NCBI GenBank assembly: GCA_009760885.1
Contig: CM019714.1
Span: forward strand, 5,776,812-5,840,811
Length of the DNA stretch: 64,000 nt
Reading direction: 5' to 3'
Source: Achatina immaculata
Lineage: Eukaryota; Mollusca; Gastropoda; Stylommatophora; Achatinidae
Shown: positions 1-13,000 of the stretch, piece after piece
Position numbering within the stretch: position 1 is the stretch's first letter
How the letters are laid out: the number at the start of each line of letters is the position of its first letter
Translations under genes and position numbers: made by a program
The notes under the pieces: model-generated
The model's input: only the letters and a program-made list of their open reading frames with translations
Told to the model about the DNA's origin: nothing
Database searches by the model: none

Positions 1-650
1 AATACACATAGAAGGGACAGATATTGAAGAAGTCAATCAATTTGCATACCTTGGCAGCTACATAGACCAGGATGGTGACACTAGAAAGGAAGTTAGGATC
101 AGAATTGCAAAAGCAGCATCAATCTTCAAGAATCTTGAGAACATATGGAATTCAAAAGTTATAAGCACAAAAACCAAGTTAAGACTATTCAATTCAAATG
201 TAATATCCACCCTCATTTATGCATGCGAAAGCTGGAAAACAACTAAAGAAATAGAAAAGAAATTAGACTCTTTTGAAAACAAATGCCTAAGGAAAATACT
301 CGGCATCAAGTGGAATGAATTCAAGAACAATGCAGAGATAAGACAGATGACTGAACAACAACCAGTCTCACGGGTGATCAGGAAAAGGAGATGGACATAT
401 GTTGGTCACTTGATGAGAAGAAATGATCAGAGAATCCCAAAACAAGCTATCAAGTGGAACACAACAGGCCGAAGAAAAAGGGGCAGACCGCGTGAAACTC
501 TGAAGAGGACATTATTAAGAGAGGCCAAGTTAACAGGCATAAAATCCTTTGTTGAGGTTGAAAGACTCGCCGAAGACAGGAAAAATTGGCGAACTACTTT
601 GCGAGCCCTATGTGACGTCTAACGGCACGGGAAGGATATAAGATATAAGA
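1..650 (+). mobile_element. LINE A 3' end, copy 1 (RTE-like non-LTR)
   Basis: An open frame from base 2 to the stop at 622 matches the C-terminal third of the RT protein encoded at 30718-32187. Motifs are YLGSYIDQDGDT, LIYACESWKTTKEIEKKL, RRWTYVGHLMRR, KRGRPRETLKRTL and a final WRTTLRALCDV. After the stop comes a short ATATAAG-type tail. The 5' part lies outside the window. Confidence 0.9.
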
Positions 651-996
651 TATTTTGGCACATGTAAATATTTTTGAGTATAGTTTCCATTGTAAAACCC
701 AATTGTTTTCTTTTATAGCACATATAAACATATTCATATATGATTTGTTTCATTTTTAGTTGAAAAATTGATTGCTATAATACAGAATATATAAACATAT
801 TCAAATGTAGTTTGTTTCATCTTCATGATAAAACTAAATGCTTTCATGTGTAATACCTTGTAATATTTGTGCAGCATGTAGTGTATTTTTGTTTAGAAGA
901 TTTTCTGATGATAGCAAATGAATAAATTAATGTTCCAGAGTAAAGAAGATAATGTTTGATAATAAATAAATTAATGTCTTATTTCTTTTTTATCAG

Positions 997-1073
997 AGAC
1001 GAAGGGTTTCACTGTGGTCATCGTCAAACCTGACGCTGTTTCTCAGGGTAAAACTGATGACATTATTAATGAG
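997..1073 (+). CDS. NME8: NME8 exon a, copy 1 (start of NDK1)
   Basis: Acceptor tatcag, donor GAG|gtgaga. Encodes residues 1-25 including VIVKPDAV, the opening beta strand and nucleotide-binding Lys of an NDK domain. It enters with two bases of a split codon and ends in phase 0, matching exon b. The length of 77 nt is not a multiple of three, so it cannot be spliced together with its duplicate at 2217 without a frameshift. Confidence 0.8.
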
Positions 1074-4000
1074 GTGAGATAGCAATGACATTATTAATGA
1101 GGTGAGATAGCAATGACATTAATGGGGTGAGATAGCAATGACATTAATGAGGTGAGATAGTGATGACATTAATGAGGACAAAACAAAAATAATGAAAATT
1201 CCCATCAATCAAAATGGAAAAATACACATAGAAGGGACAGATATTGAAGAAGTCAATCAATTTGCATACCTTGGCAGCTACATAGACCAGGATGGTGACA
1301 CTAGAAAGGAAGTTAGGATCAGAATTGCAAAAGCAGCATCAATCTTCAAGAATCTTGAGAACATATGGAATTCAAAAGTTATAAGCACAAAAACCAAGTT
1401 AAGACTATTCAATTCAAATGTAATATCCACCCTCATTTATGCATGCGAAAGCTGGAAAACAACTAAAGAAATAGAAAAGAAATTAGACTCTTTTGAAAAC
1501 AAATGCCTAAGGAAAATACTCGGCATCAAGTGGAATGAATTCAAGAACAATGCAGAGATAAGACAGATGACTGAACAACAACCAGTCTCACGGGTGATCA
1601 GGAAAAGGAGATGGACATATGTTGGTCACTTGATGAGAAGAAATGATCAGAGAATCCCAAAACAAGCTATCAAGTGGAACACAACAGGCCGAAGAAAAAG
1701 GGGCAGACCGCGTGAAACTCTGAAGAGGACATTATTAAGAGAGGCCAAGTTAACAGGCATAAAATCCTTTGTTGAGGTTGAAAGACTCGCCGAAGACAGG
1801 AAAAATTGGCGAACTACTTTGCGAGCCCTATGTGACGTCTAACGGCACGGGAAGGATATAAGATATAAGATATTTTGGCACATGTAAATATTTTTGAGTA
1901 TAGTTTCCATTGTAAAACCCAATTGTTTTCTTTTATAGCACATATAAACATATTCATATATGATTTGTTTCATTTTTAGTTGAAAAATTGATTGCTATAA
2001 TACAGAATATATAAACATATTCAAATGTAGTTTGTTTCATCTTCATGATAAAACTAAATGCTTTCATGTGTAATACCTTGTAATATTTGTGCAGCATGTA
2101 GTGTATTTTTGTTTAGAAGATTTTCTGATGATAGCAAATGAATAAATTAATGTTCCAGAGTAAAGAAGATAATGTTTGATAATAAATAAATTAATGTCTT
2201 ATTTCTTTTTTATCAGAGACGAAGGGTTTCACTGTGGTCATCGTCAAACCTGACGCTGTTTCTCAGGGTAAAACTGATGACATTATTAATGAGGTGAGAT
2301 AGCAATGACATTATTAATGAGGTGAGATAGCAATGACATTAATGGGGTGAGATAGCAATGACATTAATGAGGTGAGATAGTGATGACATTAATGAGGTGA
2401 GATAGCAATGACATTATTAATGAGGTGAGATAGCAATGACACTGTTAATGAGGTGAGATAGCAATGACATTAATGAGGTGAGATAGCAATGACATTATTA
2501 ATGAGATGAGGTGAAAAAGCAATGAGATTATTAAAAAAGGATGAGATAGCAATTACATTAATGAGGTGAGACAGCAGTGAGATTATTAATGAAGTTAGAC
2601 AGCATGAGATTATTAATGAGATGAGACAGCAGTGAGATTGTTAATGAGTGAAATTTAAAATTGGCGCATGCTTCTTAGAGATGTTTTAGTGACCGAGGAA
2701 TTTGTGCACTGTTTTCTCATGGCTGCTTGGGTGCACGTCCTGCTGGGGTCTGGAGTTTCAACATCGGTCATCCCCTGGGCACTTTTCCGTGCCTCTAAAT
2801 TATTTGTTTGCAGTTTTCTGGGTCTGTTTGTAACAACTTTTCTCACACACTGTACATGCACTCAGGTCTCATTGTTTCCAACCGTTGATTACTAAATCAT
2901 GTTAAGATAATGACTGCTTTATTAATGAAGAGAGAGTAAGTAGTTGAGACAGCAGCGAGGTTATTGTGAAGAGAAAATACTGGGGTAAGATTTTAGTTAG
3001 ATTATCAATGAAGAGAAAATACTGAGGTAAGATTTTGGTGAGATTATCGATGAAGAAAAAATACTGGGGTAAGACTTTGGTGAGATTATCAATGAAGAGA
3101 AAATACTGAGGTAATATTTTGGTTAGATTATCAGTGAAGAGAAAATACTGGGATAAGATTTTAATGAGATTATTGATGAAGAGAAAATACTGAGGTAAGA
3201 TTTTAATGAGATTATTGATGAAGAGAAAATACTGAGGTAAGATTTTAATGAGATTATTGATGAAGAGAAAATACTGGGGTAAGATTTTGGTGAGATTATT
3301 GATGAAGAGAAAATACTGGGATAAGATTTTAGTTAGATTATCAGTGAAGAGAAAATACTGGGATAAGATTTTAGTTAGATTATCAGTGAAGAGAAAATGC
3401 TGGGGTAAGATTTTAATGAGATTATTGATGAAGAGAAAATACTGAGGTAAGATTTTAATGAGATTATTGATGAAGAGAAAATACTGAGGTAAGATTTTAA
3501 TGAGATTATTGATGAAGAGAAAATACTGGGGTAAGATTTTGGTGAGATTATTGATGAAGAGAAAATACTGGGATAAGATTTTAGTTATATTATTGATGAA
3601 GAGAAAATACTGGGGTAAGATTTTGGTGAGACTGACTGAGTCAGTTTTGCAAGTTATTCTTGTGTTTGTTTCCTATTCAGAACGATGCCACTAAGATAAG
3701 TTATATGTCATTTTGTTTGTGTATGTAATCCTTGAAAAAGGCTCACGCCAAAATATCAGGTGTTCTATGTTTTTCATTTATACATTCTCATCTTACTGTC
3801 ATGCTTTCTGTTCATTTTCTCCTCATTTTACTCACTTCCTCTGTTGCCTTGTAAAACTGCACCTTACACCTCTGTCTACCTTTATTATTTGAACCAGTTT
3901 TACTGCAGTCGCCATCCCTTTTATTTGGAAGTTATTTAGAACTATTGATTTCTTGTAAACAAATAAAATTAATAAGCAGAAATTTATTATTATCATAATT

Positions 4001-7000
4001 ATTATTATTATTATTATTATTATTTTTGCCTGCTAGATAAAAGAACAAGGCATTGAGATCTTGATAGAAGAAGAAAGAGAGCTCACTTTTGATGAAGCTC
4101 AGGAAATTTATTCTAATCTAGAGAGTGAGGTAAGTCACTTGACAACAAGAGAGGCAGATAAGAAACTGGACAATGATGGTTGTTAGATGACAATGCAGAT
4201 AAAATTCAAGCTGTAAAAACAATCAGTGCTATCTAGAGGAGTGAAGTACAGTGTCATCAGTGCTTTCAAGATGAAGGTCAGTTCTGTGTGCTAAGCCACT
4301 GAGCTTGGTCCTATGGCACCACTGTGAGCTGTGAACTTAGCACAGACGGCATCGATGATTCTTCGTTATGTCTACTCAGCCAGTGGTGAACTTTGATGGT
4401 CTTTGTGTGTTTTGGTTCGGCTTAGCACTTTAGTTACAGAGTTCGTGCCAAGAGTGATGCTGACTAGTTTCACATTTGGACTTTTGTAGTAAAAAAAATG
4501 GCATTGTCACAGAGTGGCTTATCATCAAGGACTGATGCAAAGGATCATTGATGAATATTCTGTGTGATATTCACTGGCACAGGTAGTGGAACGATTATGG
4601 GAGTATCTCATTCGCGATGACACAGACAACCAAATACTGAATACCGAATATAGGAGTGAAATATAATTTAATAATAAGATAAATAACCTTCTCATGTAGA
4701 CTGAATTTTAGTTTTTAAAGTTTCTCCACTTAAGTATGAAGATTATAGTGTGGTTCATGTGATATCTAAAGTCCTTGTTTGAAGACCGTAGTGTGGTTCT
4801 TGTAGTATCTAAAGTTCTAGCATGGAGACTGTAGTGTGGTTTATGTAACATCTAAAGCCCAAGCATGAAGATTGTAGTTGGTTTATGTATCATGTAAAGT
4901 CCAAGGATGAGGATAAAGTCTATAAGACACCCTCAGCTTAAAAAGTTTGTCTTGCTCAAAATTTGCTGACTACACTTTGTTCATCATGTTATGAAAAAAT
5001 GCATTGATATATGGAATTTTGTAGCTCATTATTGCCTGGCTAGTTTTGAGTAAAAACTCATTATTTTCATTTCTTTCACCATCATTTTGGGTGATCTTCT
5101 GCTCATATACATATATTATGATGAAGAGTCCATATGTTTCGCCAGACTACCCAAGGTAGCCCATAATTTGAAAAAAAAAGTTTAATGACCCCTGCTTTAA
5201 CAGAAAACTAGGGGAAAAATTACAGCTGAACTCATATTTAAAACATACTGGCTTTTGTAATGTTGATGAGAAAATGTAGCAATATTATCAGTTGTTAAAT
5301 CAAAGGGAGCATTACTACATGTAATAATTCTTTTTTTACAGCCATATTTTGATGAACTGGTCAGGTATATGGTCAGTGGGCCGTGCCATATTATGGTCAT
5401 CACTGAGGGTGAGTCAGGACAGACGATTGTCAAGAACTGGAGGGAGATGATGGGTCCATCTAATGTGGAGCAAGCCAAGGAAGAAGCCCCTACAAGGTGA
5501 GGAGTGGAGAGAGAGAGAGAGGAGGTTTCACAGGAGGTTGAAGACTGAGGGGTTTCTGTTGGAAGATGGAGGGAATGTGAGGGAAGGCTGAGGTTTTACA
5601 GGGGGCATTGCTAAGAAACAAGTGTAGAAATGAGTAGCATGCAGCACAGCTGAGGTACAATACAAAGACTGGCCGCAGACCATGAAAGGTGGAGAGAATT
5701 TGTTGCTGCCTCGAAAAATACCACAGGGTGTACTGGGCAATAGTTGCTTAGCCAATTGCCAACCAAGGATATGGTAGGATAGATGGATGATAGGCTGCTG
5801 GGGGAAAGAGGATGAATGCTGGGCAACAGTTACTTAGACAGTTGCCAACCAAGGACATGGTAGGATAGATGGATGACAGGCTGTTGGGGGGAAGAGAGGA
5901 TGAATGATTTTGTTGACTATAAGAACAGATCTCCATGAAAATTATATCAGATTTTGCCAACAGTAAGAACAACATAACTCTAAGTGAAAAAAAAAGTAAT
6001 TTTGCATACTGTAAGAACACCAGAACTCCAAGAGAAAAATAATGAATCAATTTTGCTGAATGTAAGAACAGCATAACATTTAGTGACAAAAAAATAATGC
6101 AATAATCTGCAAGAAAAGTATAATGCACTTTGCCAACTATAAAAAGTACAAAACTTTAAATTTGCAAACTAATTTATGTGTTATAAAAGATATTTGGCTG
6201 ACTGTTTAAATTTGTAGGGGAACTTTGCGGCAGATCATGGGATTAGCTTTTTTTTTTTTGGTATCATCCATATAAGGATAGTCACAAAATGCCAAAATGT
6301 TTAATTTTCATCTGTTTCTCCTGTTTTTGTCTGTTGTGTTGTTTTTGTATGTGATCCTTGAAAAAGGCTTTTGCAGAAATATTGGATTGTTGTATGTCCT
6401 TCATTTATACGTGCTAATTGTATTTTCTGCCATTCTCGTGTCTGCCAACTTTCCTTTTCACTACATTCTTTCTGTTTTTGTAAAACTGAACCATACAGCT
6501 CTGTCTGCCTTATTTCATTGTATCACATGGTTAAAGGCCTTAATTCATTATATCACACAGTTAAAGAACTTAATTCATTATATCACACAGTTAAAGACCT
6601 TAATTCATTATATCACATAATTAAAGACCTTAATTCATTATATCATACAGTTAAAGACCTTAATTCATTATATCATACAGTTAAAGACCTTAATTCATTA
6701 TATCACACAGTTAAAGACCTTAATTCATTATGTCACACAGTCAAAGACCTTAATTCATTATGTCACACAGTCAAAGACCTTAGTTTCTTGTGTCATACTG
6801 TTAAAGAGCTTAGTTTATTGTGTCATACTGTTAAAGGGCTTAGTTTATTGTGTCATGCAGTTAAAGACCTTAATTCATTATTTCACACTTTTTTAATCTT
6901 CTATATTTATAATTTAACAGCTTCAGAGCCAAATATGGAGACAAAGGTTATATGAATGCAGTACATGGCTCCTCAACAAAAGAGGCAGCAGCCAAGTAAG

Positions 7001-10000
7001 AGAGAAAAGAATGATGCAAATTTTCGTTCCCTTTATTTGTCGTATCCATTCTGGCAGCATGAAGTTAGACTGGCAGTTTATTTTTTAATGTTTCATTAAA
7101 TATTTATTTATTTAATATTTCATTTTATATTTATGACAGCATAAACAGGAACAGCTTATGAAAATAATGAAAGAATTTGAGATATATAATAATTCAATTC
7201 AATTCAAGTGCCATGCTGCGTGGTGTAGGTGATCATTTCTCTCCACAATTCCCTGTCTTTAGACTTGATTATGAGATCTGCCAGTGACTTTCTTCCTAGC
7301 CACAATGACAGCCCATCCAGTAACTTCTCCTCTGTCTTCCTCTATCTTTTCTTCCTTCAATTTTTCAAGTTGCCACAGTGTGTTCCAATTTTCCTCTTCT
7401 CAGGAAATGTCCTATAAATCTCGCTTGTCTGGTTCAGATCTTTGCTATAATTTGCTTTTTAACTCCAGCCTCTCTTAAGACTTCTTCATTGGTTTTCTTG
7501 GCTGTCCATGATACCTTCAGCATCCTTCTTTTAAACTACATCTCCATGGCCTCCATTTCTCACTGTACTCTCTTATTCATAGACCATGCTTCACATCCAT
7601 AAAACAAAATTGGCTTGATGTAACATTTAAGTACTCGGAATCTTGTTTCCATTGATATGGATCTGTTGCACAAGATGTGTTTCATTGTCTGGAATGGTGA
7701 CTTGGCCTGAGCATGTCTGCTTTTTATTTCATTGTGACATTTCCCATCAGCTGTTATAATTGTTCCTAAGTACTTGAATCTATCAACTTGTTTCAGTTCT
7801 GTGCCATCAATGGTAATGCTACATTTTGGCGGTATTCTTTTCTTTGAGATGACCATCACTTCAGTCTTCTTTTTCTTCAGGCTGAGACCTTTATTTTTAC
7901 TTTTATGAACCATGATGTCCAGAAGAGCCTGTAGCTCCCCTTCACTTTTAGCAATCAGGACTATGTTGTCTGCATATCTTAAGTTGTTAAGGTTGTACCA
8001 GCCAACTGATATTCCTGGCTTGTTCTCTATATTTCTCATTATGTTTTCACTGTACAAGGAGAATAGGTCAGGAGATAAAACACATCCTTGTCTCACTCCC
8101 AATTTTATGTCTTGGAATGCTCCTATTTGGTTCTTAACCCTCATTGCTGCCAATATATGTTTTTGAAAAGTTTCAGATCTTTCCTATCTATGTTGATGTC
8201 TTCCAGCATTCTTATAATTTCTGTGTGTCTCACTTTATCAAATGCTTTACAGTAGTCTATGAAGCATAAGTATAGGTCCATTTTTACTTCTATTGATCTC
8301 TCCATCAATGTTCTTATTATATATATGGCATTACTTGTACCTTTTCCTTCAGCGAAGCCGCACTGTTCTTCAGCGATTTCTGGTTTTATTTTGCTCCTGA
8401 CCCTTCTCATAACAATACGAAGTAGGATTTTGGTAACATTAATCAATTTGAAATTAAAAACAGAGGAAATTAAAAGAAACAAACAGAGAGTAAAATATAC
8501 TTCGTCTTGCAACACCTGTTAAAATCCAAAATCCTGTCCTAAAACACCAAAATAACAATCTACAAAACTATAATAAGACCAGCCATCATGTATGGATCAG
8601 AAACATGGAGTACAACAAAGAAAGATGAACAACAATTGCAGATCTTTGAGAACAAGATTCTAAGAAGAATGTCTGAGCTGATAAAGGATACCAACAGTGG
8701 GGAATGGAGAACTAGAAAGAACACTGAACTGAACGGCTTATTTAAATCCCAACAAATTATAAATGTCTTGAAACTGAACTGATTATGCTGGTTGGGCCAT
8801 GTAGAAAGAATGGAAAAGAACAGACAAATGAAAATGATGTATGCACAATAGATGAAGGAAACAAGACCAAGGGGTAGACCAAGACAGAGATGGAGAGACA
8901 ACAGAGAAATGGACATAAATGAAATTGACATCACCAACTGGAGAGAGAAGATTAGGAATAGAGAGGAATGGAGGTGAACCTTATCTGCAGCAGTGAGCCT
9001 TAATGGTTTGGAAAGCTGAAGAAGAAGAAGAATAATATTTCATACATTGTGATACTTCATTTTAGTTAATCTTAGCTCCTGTAGCCACACAGAGAGGATG
9101 GTTAATTTACATAGTAAAGCTTGAACCCGTTCCATACTGTTTTGTCCAGAATTTTGTGTGTGTACTTGGTGATGTTAAATTTAAATAATCTGCCAGTGAA
9201 AATATATGTGTTAGAACATTTTTGAGAATTCTGTTTTTGAAGTAAAATTTGTTTTTTTATTTATTTTTTTGTTGCTTTGGTTCTGTACTTTACAGAATGA
9301 GTCTGTAGGAAATTAAAAACATAACATTAACTATAATAGTAACATTTATAACAATAGGCTAGGGGAAGTTTGAAGAAAAGATTCACGTATTACAATATCT
9401 GGCTTATGATACACAGGAAACTTACATGCTGCTTTCCCATGCTGATTTGTCTGTGTTATCATCTAGATCTGATAATATATTATCTGTGTTATCATCTAGA
9501 TCTGCTAATATATTGTCTGTGCTGTCATCTAGATCTGCTAATATACTGTCTGTGTTATCATCTAGATCTGATAATATATCATCTGTTATCATCTAGATCT
9601 GCTAATTTATTATCTGTGTTATCATCTAGATCTGCTAATATATTATCTGTGTTATCATCTAGATCTGCTAATATATTGTCTGTGTTGTCATCTAGATCTG
9701 CTAATATATTGTCTGTGTTATCATCTAGATCTGCTAATATATTGTCTGTGTTGTCATCTAGATCTGCTAATATATTGTCTGTGTTATCATCTAGATCTGC
9801 TAATATATTGTCTGTGTTATCATCTAGATCTGCTAATATATTGTCTGTGTTATCATCTAGATCTGCTAATATATTGGTTTTTTTTTCTATTCCTGTCCCC
9901 AGTTTTCTGTAATTATCTGTTTTCCTGTCCCATATCTTTTTTTTTATGACTGCATTATTCTATGATTGTTTTTTTCTTCTGTCTCAAGTTTTTTATCATT

Positions 10001-13000
10001 CTCTTCTTTCTGTCCACGGTATTCTGTGATTGTGTTTTTTCTGTCTCAGTATTCTGTGATTGTTCTTTTTTCTGTCCCAGCACTCTATAATTCCTTTTTT
10101 CTGTCCCAGTATTCTGTGATTGTTCTTTTTTCTGTCCCAGCACTCTATAATTCCTTTTTTTCTGTCCCAGTATTCTATGATTGTATTTTTTCTGTTGATA
10201 ATATTTTGTGATTGTATTTTTTCTGTCCCAGTATTCTGTGATTGTCTTTCTTATCTTTGTAAGTGTTCTTTACTAATTCATCCTCATTTAGTTTGTATTG
10301 AAAGTCGAGTTCTTAGACTTTATGTCCTTGACCTCTAGACATATTGCATTTTTCTTTCCCAGTTAGTCTATGCTAACATGACAAAGAGTGTGAATCATAA
10401 CCTTGACACATCTATGTATAAAGCTTGCCCTTTTCCCTCATATATTGTGTGTTAATTTTCCAGAGTCTGCGGTTACTGGCTGTGATGATCATTAGTGTCA
10501 GAGAACTTGCATTCTCTTCCACAGTTGCTCAGTTAAAAGTTTCTATAGAAACTAACTTATGATCTTAAAGCTCATCTGTTTGTTCTTGTCCAGTTGTTCT
10601 GATCCAATGTGCCGATGTTTCTAGTTCTCATCAGTTTGTTCTTGTTCAGTTGTTCTGATCTAGTGTGGTGATGTTTCTAGTTCTCATCTGTTTGTTCTTG
10701 TCCAGTTGTTCTGATCTAGTGTGGTGATTTTTCTAGTTCTCATCTGTTTGTTCTTGTCCAGTTGTTCTGATCTAGTGTGCTGATGTATCTAGTTCTCATC
10801 TGTTTGTTCTTGTCCAGTTGCTCTGATCTAGTGTGCTGATGTATCTAGTTCTCATCTGTATTTCTTGTCCAGTTGCTCTAATCTACTGTGCTGATGTATC
10901 TAGTTCTCATCTGTATTTCTTGTCCAGTTGTTCTGATCTAATGTGCCGATGTATCTAGTTCTCATCTGTTTGTTCTTGTCCAGTTGCTTTGATCTAATGT
11001 GCCTGATGTATCTAGTTCTCATCTGTTATTCTTGTCCAGTTGCTCTGATCTAATGTGCCAATGTATCTAGTTCTCATCTGTATTTCTTGTCCAGTTGTTC
11101 TGATCTAATGTGCTGATGTATCTAGTTCTCATCTGTTGTTCTTGTCCAGTTGTTCTGATCTAATGTGCTGATGTATCTAATTCTCATCTGTATTTCTTGT
11201 CCAGTTGTTCTGATCTAATGTGATGATGTATCTAGTTCTCATCTGTATTTCTTGTCCAGTTGTTCTGATCTAACGTACTGATGTATCTAGTTCTCATCTG
11301 TATTTCTTCTCCAGTTGCTCTAATCTAATGTGATGATGTGTCTAGTTCTCATCTGTTGTACTTGTCCAGTTGTTTTGATCTAATGTGCCGATATATCTAG
11401 TTCTCATCTGTTGTTCTTGTCCAGTTTTTCTGATCTAATGTGCCAATGTATCTAGTTCTCATCTGTTGTTCTTGTCCAGTTTTTCTGATCTAATGTGCCA
11501 ATGTATCTAGTTCTCATCTGTTGTTCTTGTCCAGTTGTTCTGATCTAATGTACTGATGTATCTAGTTCTCATCTGTATTTCTTGTCCAGTTGCTCTGATC
11601 TAATGTACTGATGTATCTAGTTCTCATCTGTATTTCTTGTCCAGTTGTTCTGATCTAATGTGCTGATGTATCTAGTTCTCATCTGTATTTCTTGTCCAGT
11701 TGCTCTGATCTAATGTGCTGATGTATCTAGTTCTCATCTGTTGTTCTTGTCCAGTTGTTCTGATCTAATGTGCTGATGTATCTAGTTCTCATCTGTATTT
11801 CTTGTCCAGTTGTTCTGATCTAACGTACTGATGTATCTAGTTCTCATCTGTATTTCTTGTCCAGTTGTTCTGATCTAATGTGCTGATGTATCTAGTTCTC
11901 ATCTGTATTTCTTGTCCAGTTGCTCTGATCTAATGTGCTGATGTATCTAGTTCTCATCTGTTGTTCTTGTCCAGTTGTTCTGATCTAATGTGCTGATGTA
12001 TCTAGTTCTCATCTGTTGTTCTTGTCCAGTTGTTCTGATCTAATGTACTGATGTATCTAGTTCTCATCTGTTGTTCTTGTCCAGTTGTTCTGATCTAATG
12101 TGCTGATGTATCTAATTCTCATCTGTATTCTTGTCCAGTTGTTCTGATCTAATGTGCAGATGTATCTAATTCTCATCTGTATTTCTTGTCCAGTTGTTCT
12201 GATCTAATGTGCTGATGTATCTAGTTCTCATCTGTATTTCTTGTCCAGTTGTTCTGATCTAATGTGCTGATGTATCTAATTCTCATCTGTATTTCTTGTC
12301 CAGTTGTTCTGATCTAATGTGCTGATGTATCTAGTTCTCATCTGTTGTTCTTGTCCAGTTTTTCTGATCTAATGTGCCAATGTATCTAGTTCTCATCTGT
12401 TGTTCTTGTCCAGTTTTTCTGATCTAATGTGCCAATGTATCTAGTTCTCATCTGTTGTTCTTGTCCAGTTGTTCTGATCTAATGTACTGATGTATCTAGT
12501 TCTCATCTGTATTTCTTGTCCAGTTGCTCTGATCTAATGTACTGATGTATCTAGTTCTCATCTGTATTTCTTGTCCAGTTGTTCTGATCTAATGTGCTGA
12601 TGTATCTAGTTCTCATCTGTATTTCTTGTCCAGTTGCTCTGATCTAATGTGCTGATGTATCTAGTTCTCATCTGTTGTTCTTGTCCAGTTGTTCTGATCT
12701 AATGTGCTGATGTATCTAGTTCTCATCTGTTGTTCTTGTCCAGTTGTTCTGATCTAATGTGCTGATGTATCTAGTTCTCATCTGTTGTTCTTGTCCAGTT
12801 GTTCTGATCTAATGTGCTGATGTATCTAATTCTCATCTGTATTTCTTGTCCAGTTGTTCTGATCTAATGTGCAGATGTATCTAATTCTCATCTGTATTTC
12901 TTGTCCAGTTGTTCTGATCTAATGTGCTGATGTATCTAGTTCTCATCTGTATTTCTTGTCCAGTTGTTCTGATCTAATGTGCTGATGTATCTAATTCTCA

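Larger units (their letters stand above)
1..2397 (+). repeat. 1220-bp tandem segmental duplication
   Basis: Bases 1-1177 recur at 1221-2397 with no difference that I could see. The unit carries a LINE 3' end, spacer, NME8 exon a and the beginning of a minisatellite. The junction at 1177/1178 joins intron minisatellite (aatgagg) to internal LINE sequence (acaaaac). The intact LINE copy near 31.5 kb reads aagg before the same bases, so AGG is microhomology. Confidence 0.95.
1074..4036 (+). other. Intron 1 (after exon a)
   Basis: gtgaga...tgctag. Besides the LINE, duplicate exon and arrays, 2651-2940 and 3900-4036 hold nothing recognisable; 3985-4023 is an ATT-rich run before the acceptor. Confidence 0.7.
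5497..6920 (+). other. Intron 3
   Basis: gtgagg...taacag. Filled by direct repeats, the dispersed repeat and the 30-bp array. Confidence 0.85.

Noticed and set aside
6371..6955. Frame of 194 codons with 10-residue repeats
   Set aside because: A 30-bp minisatellite read in frame; it overlaps the true exon d in another frame.
9370..9912. Frame of 180 codons with SSRSANILSVL repeats
   Set aside because: A 33-bp minisatellite; no start context, no domain.
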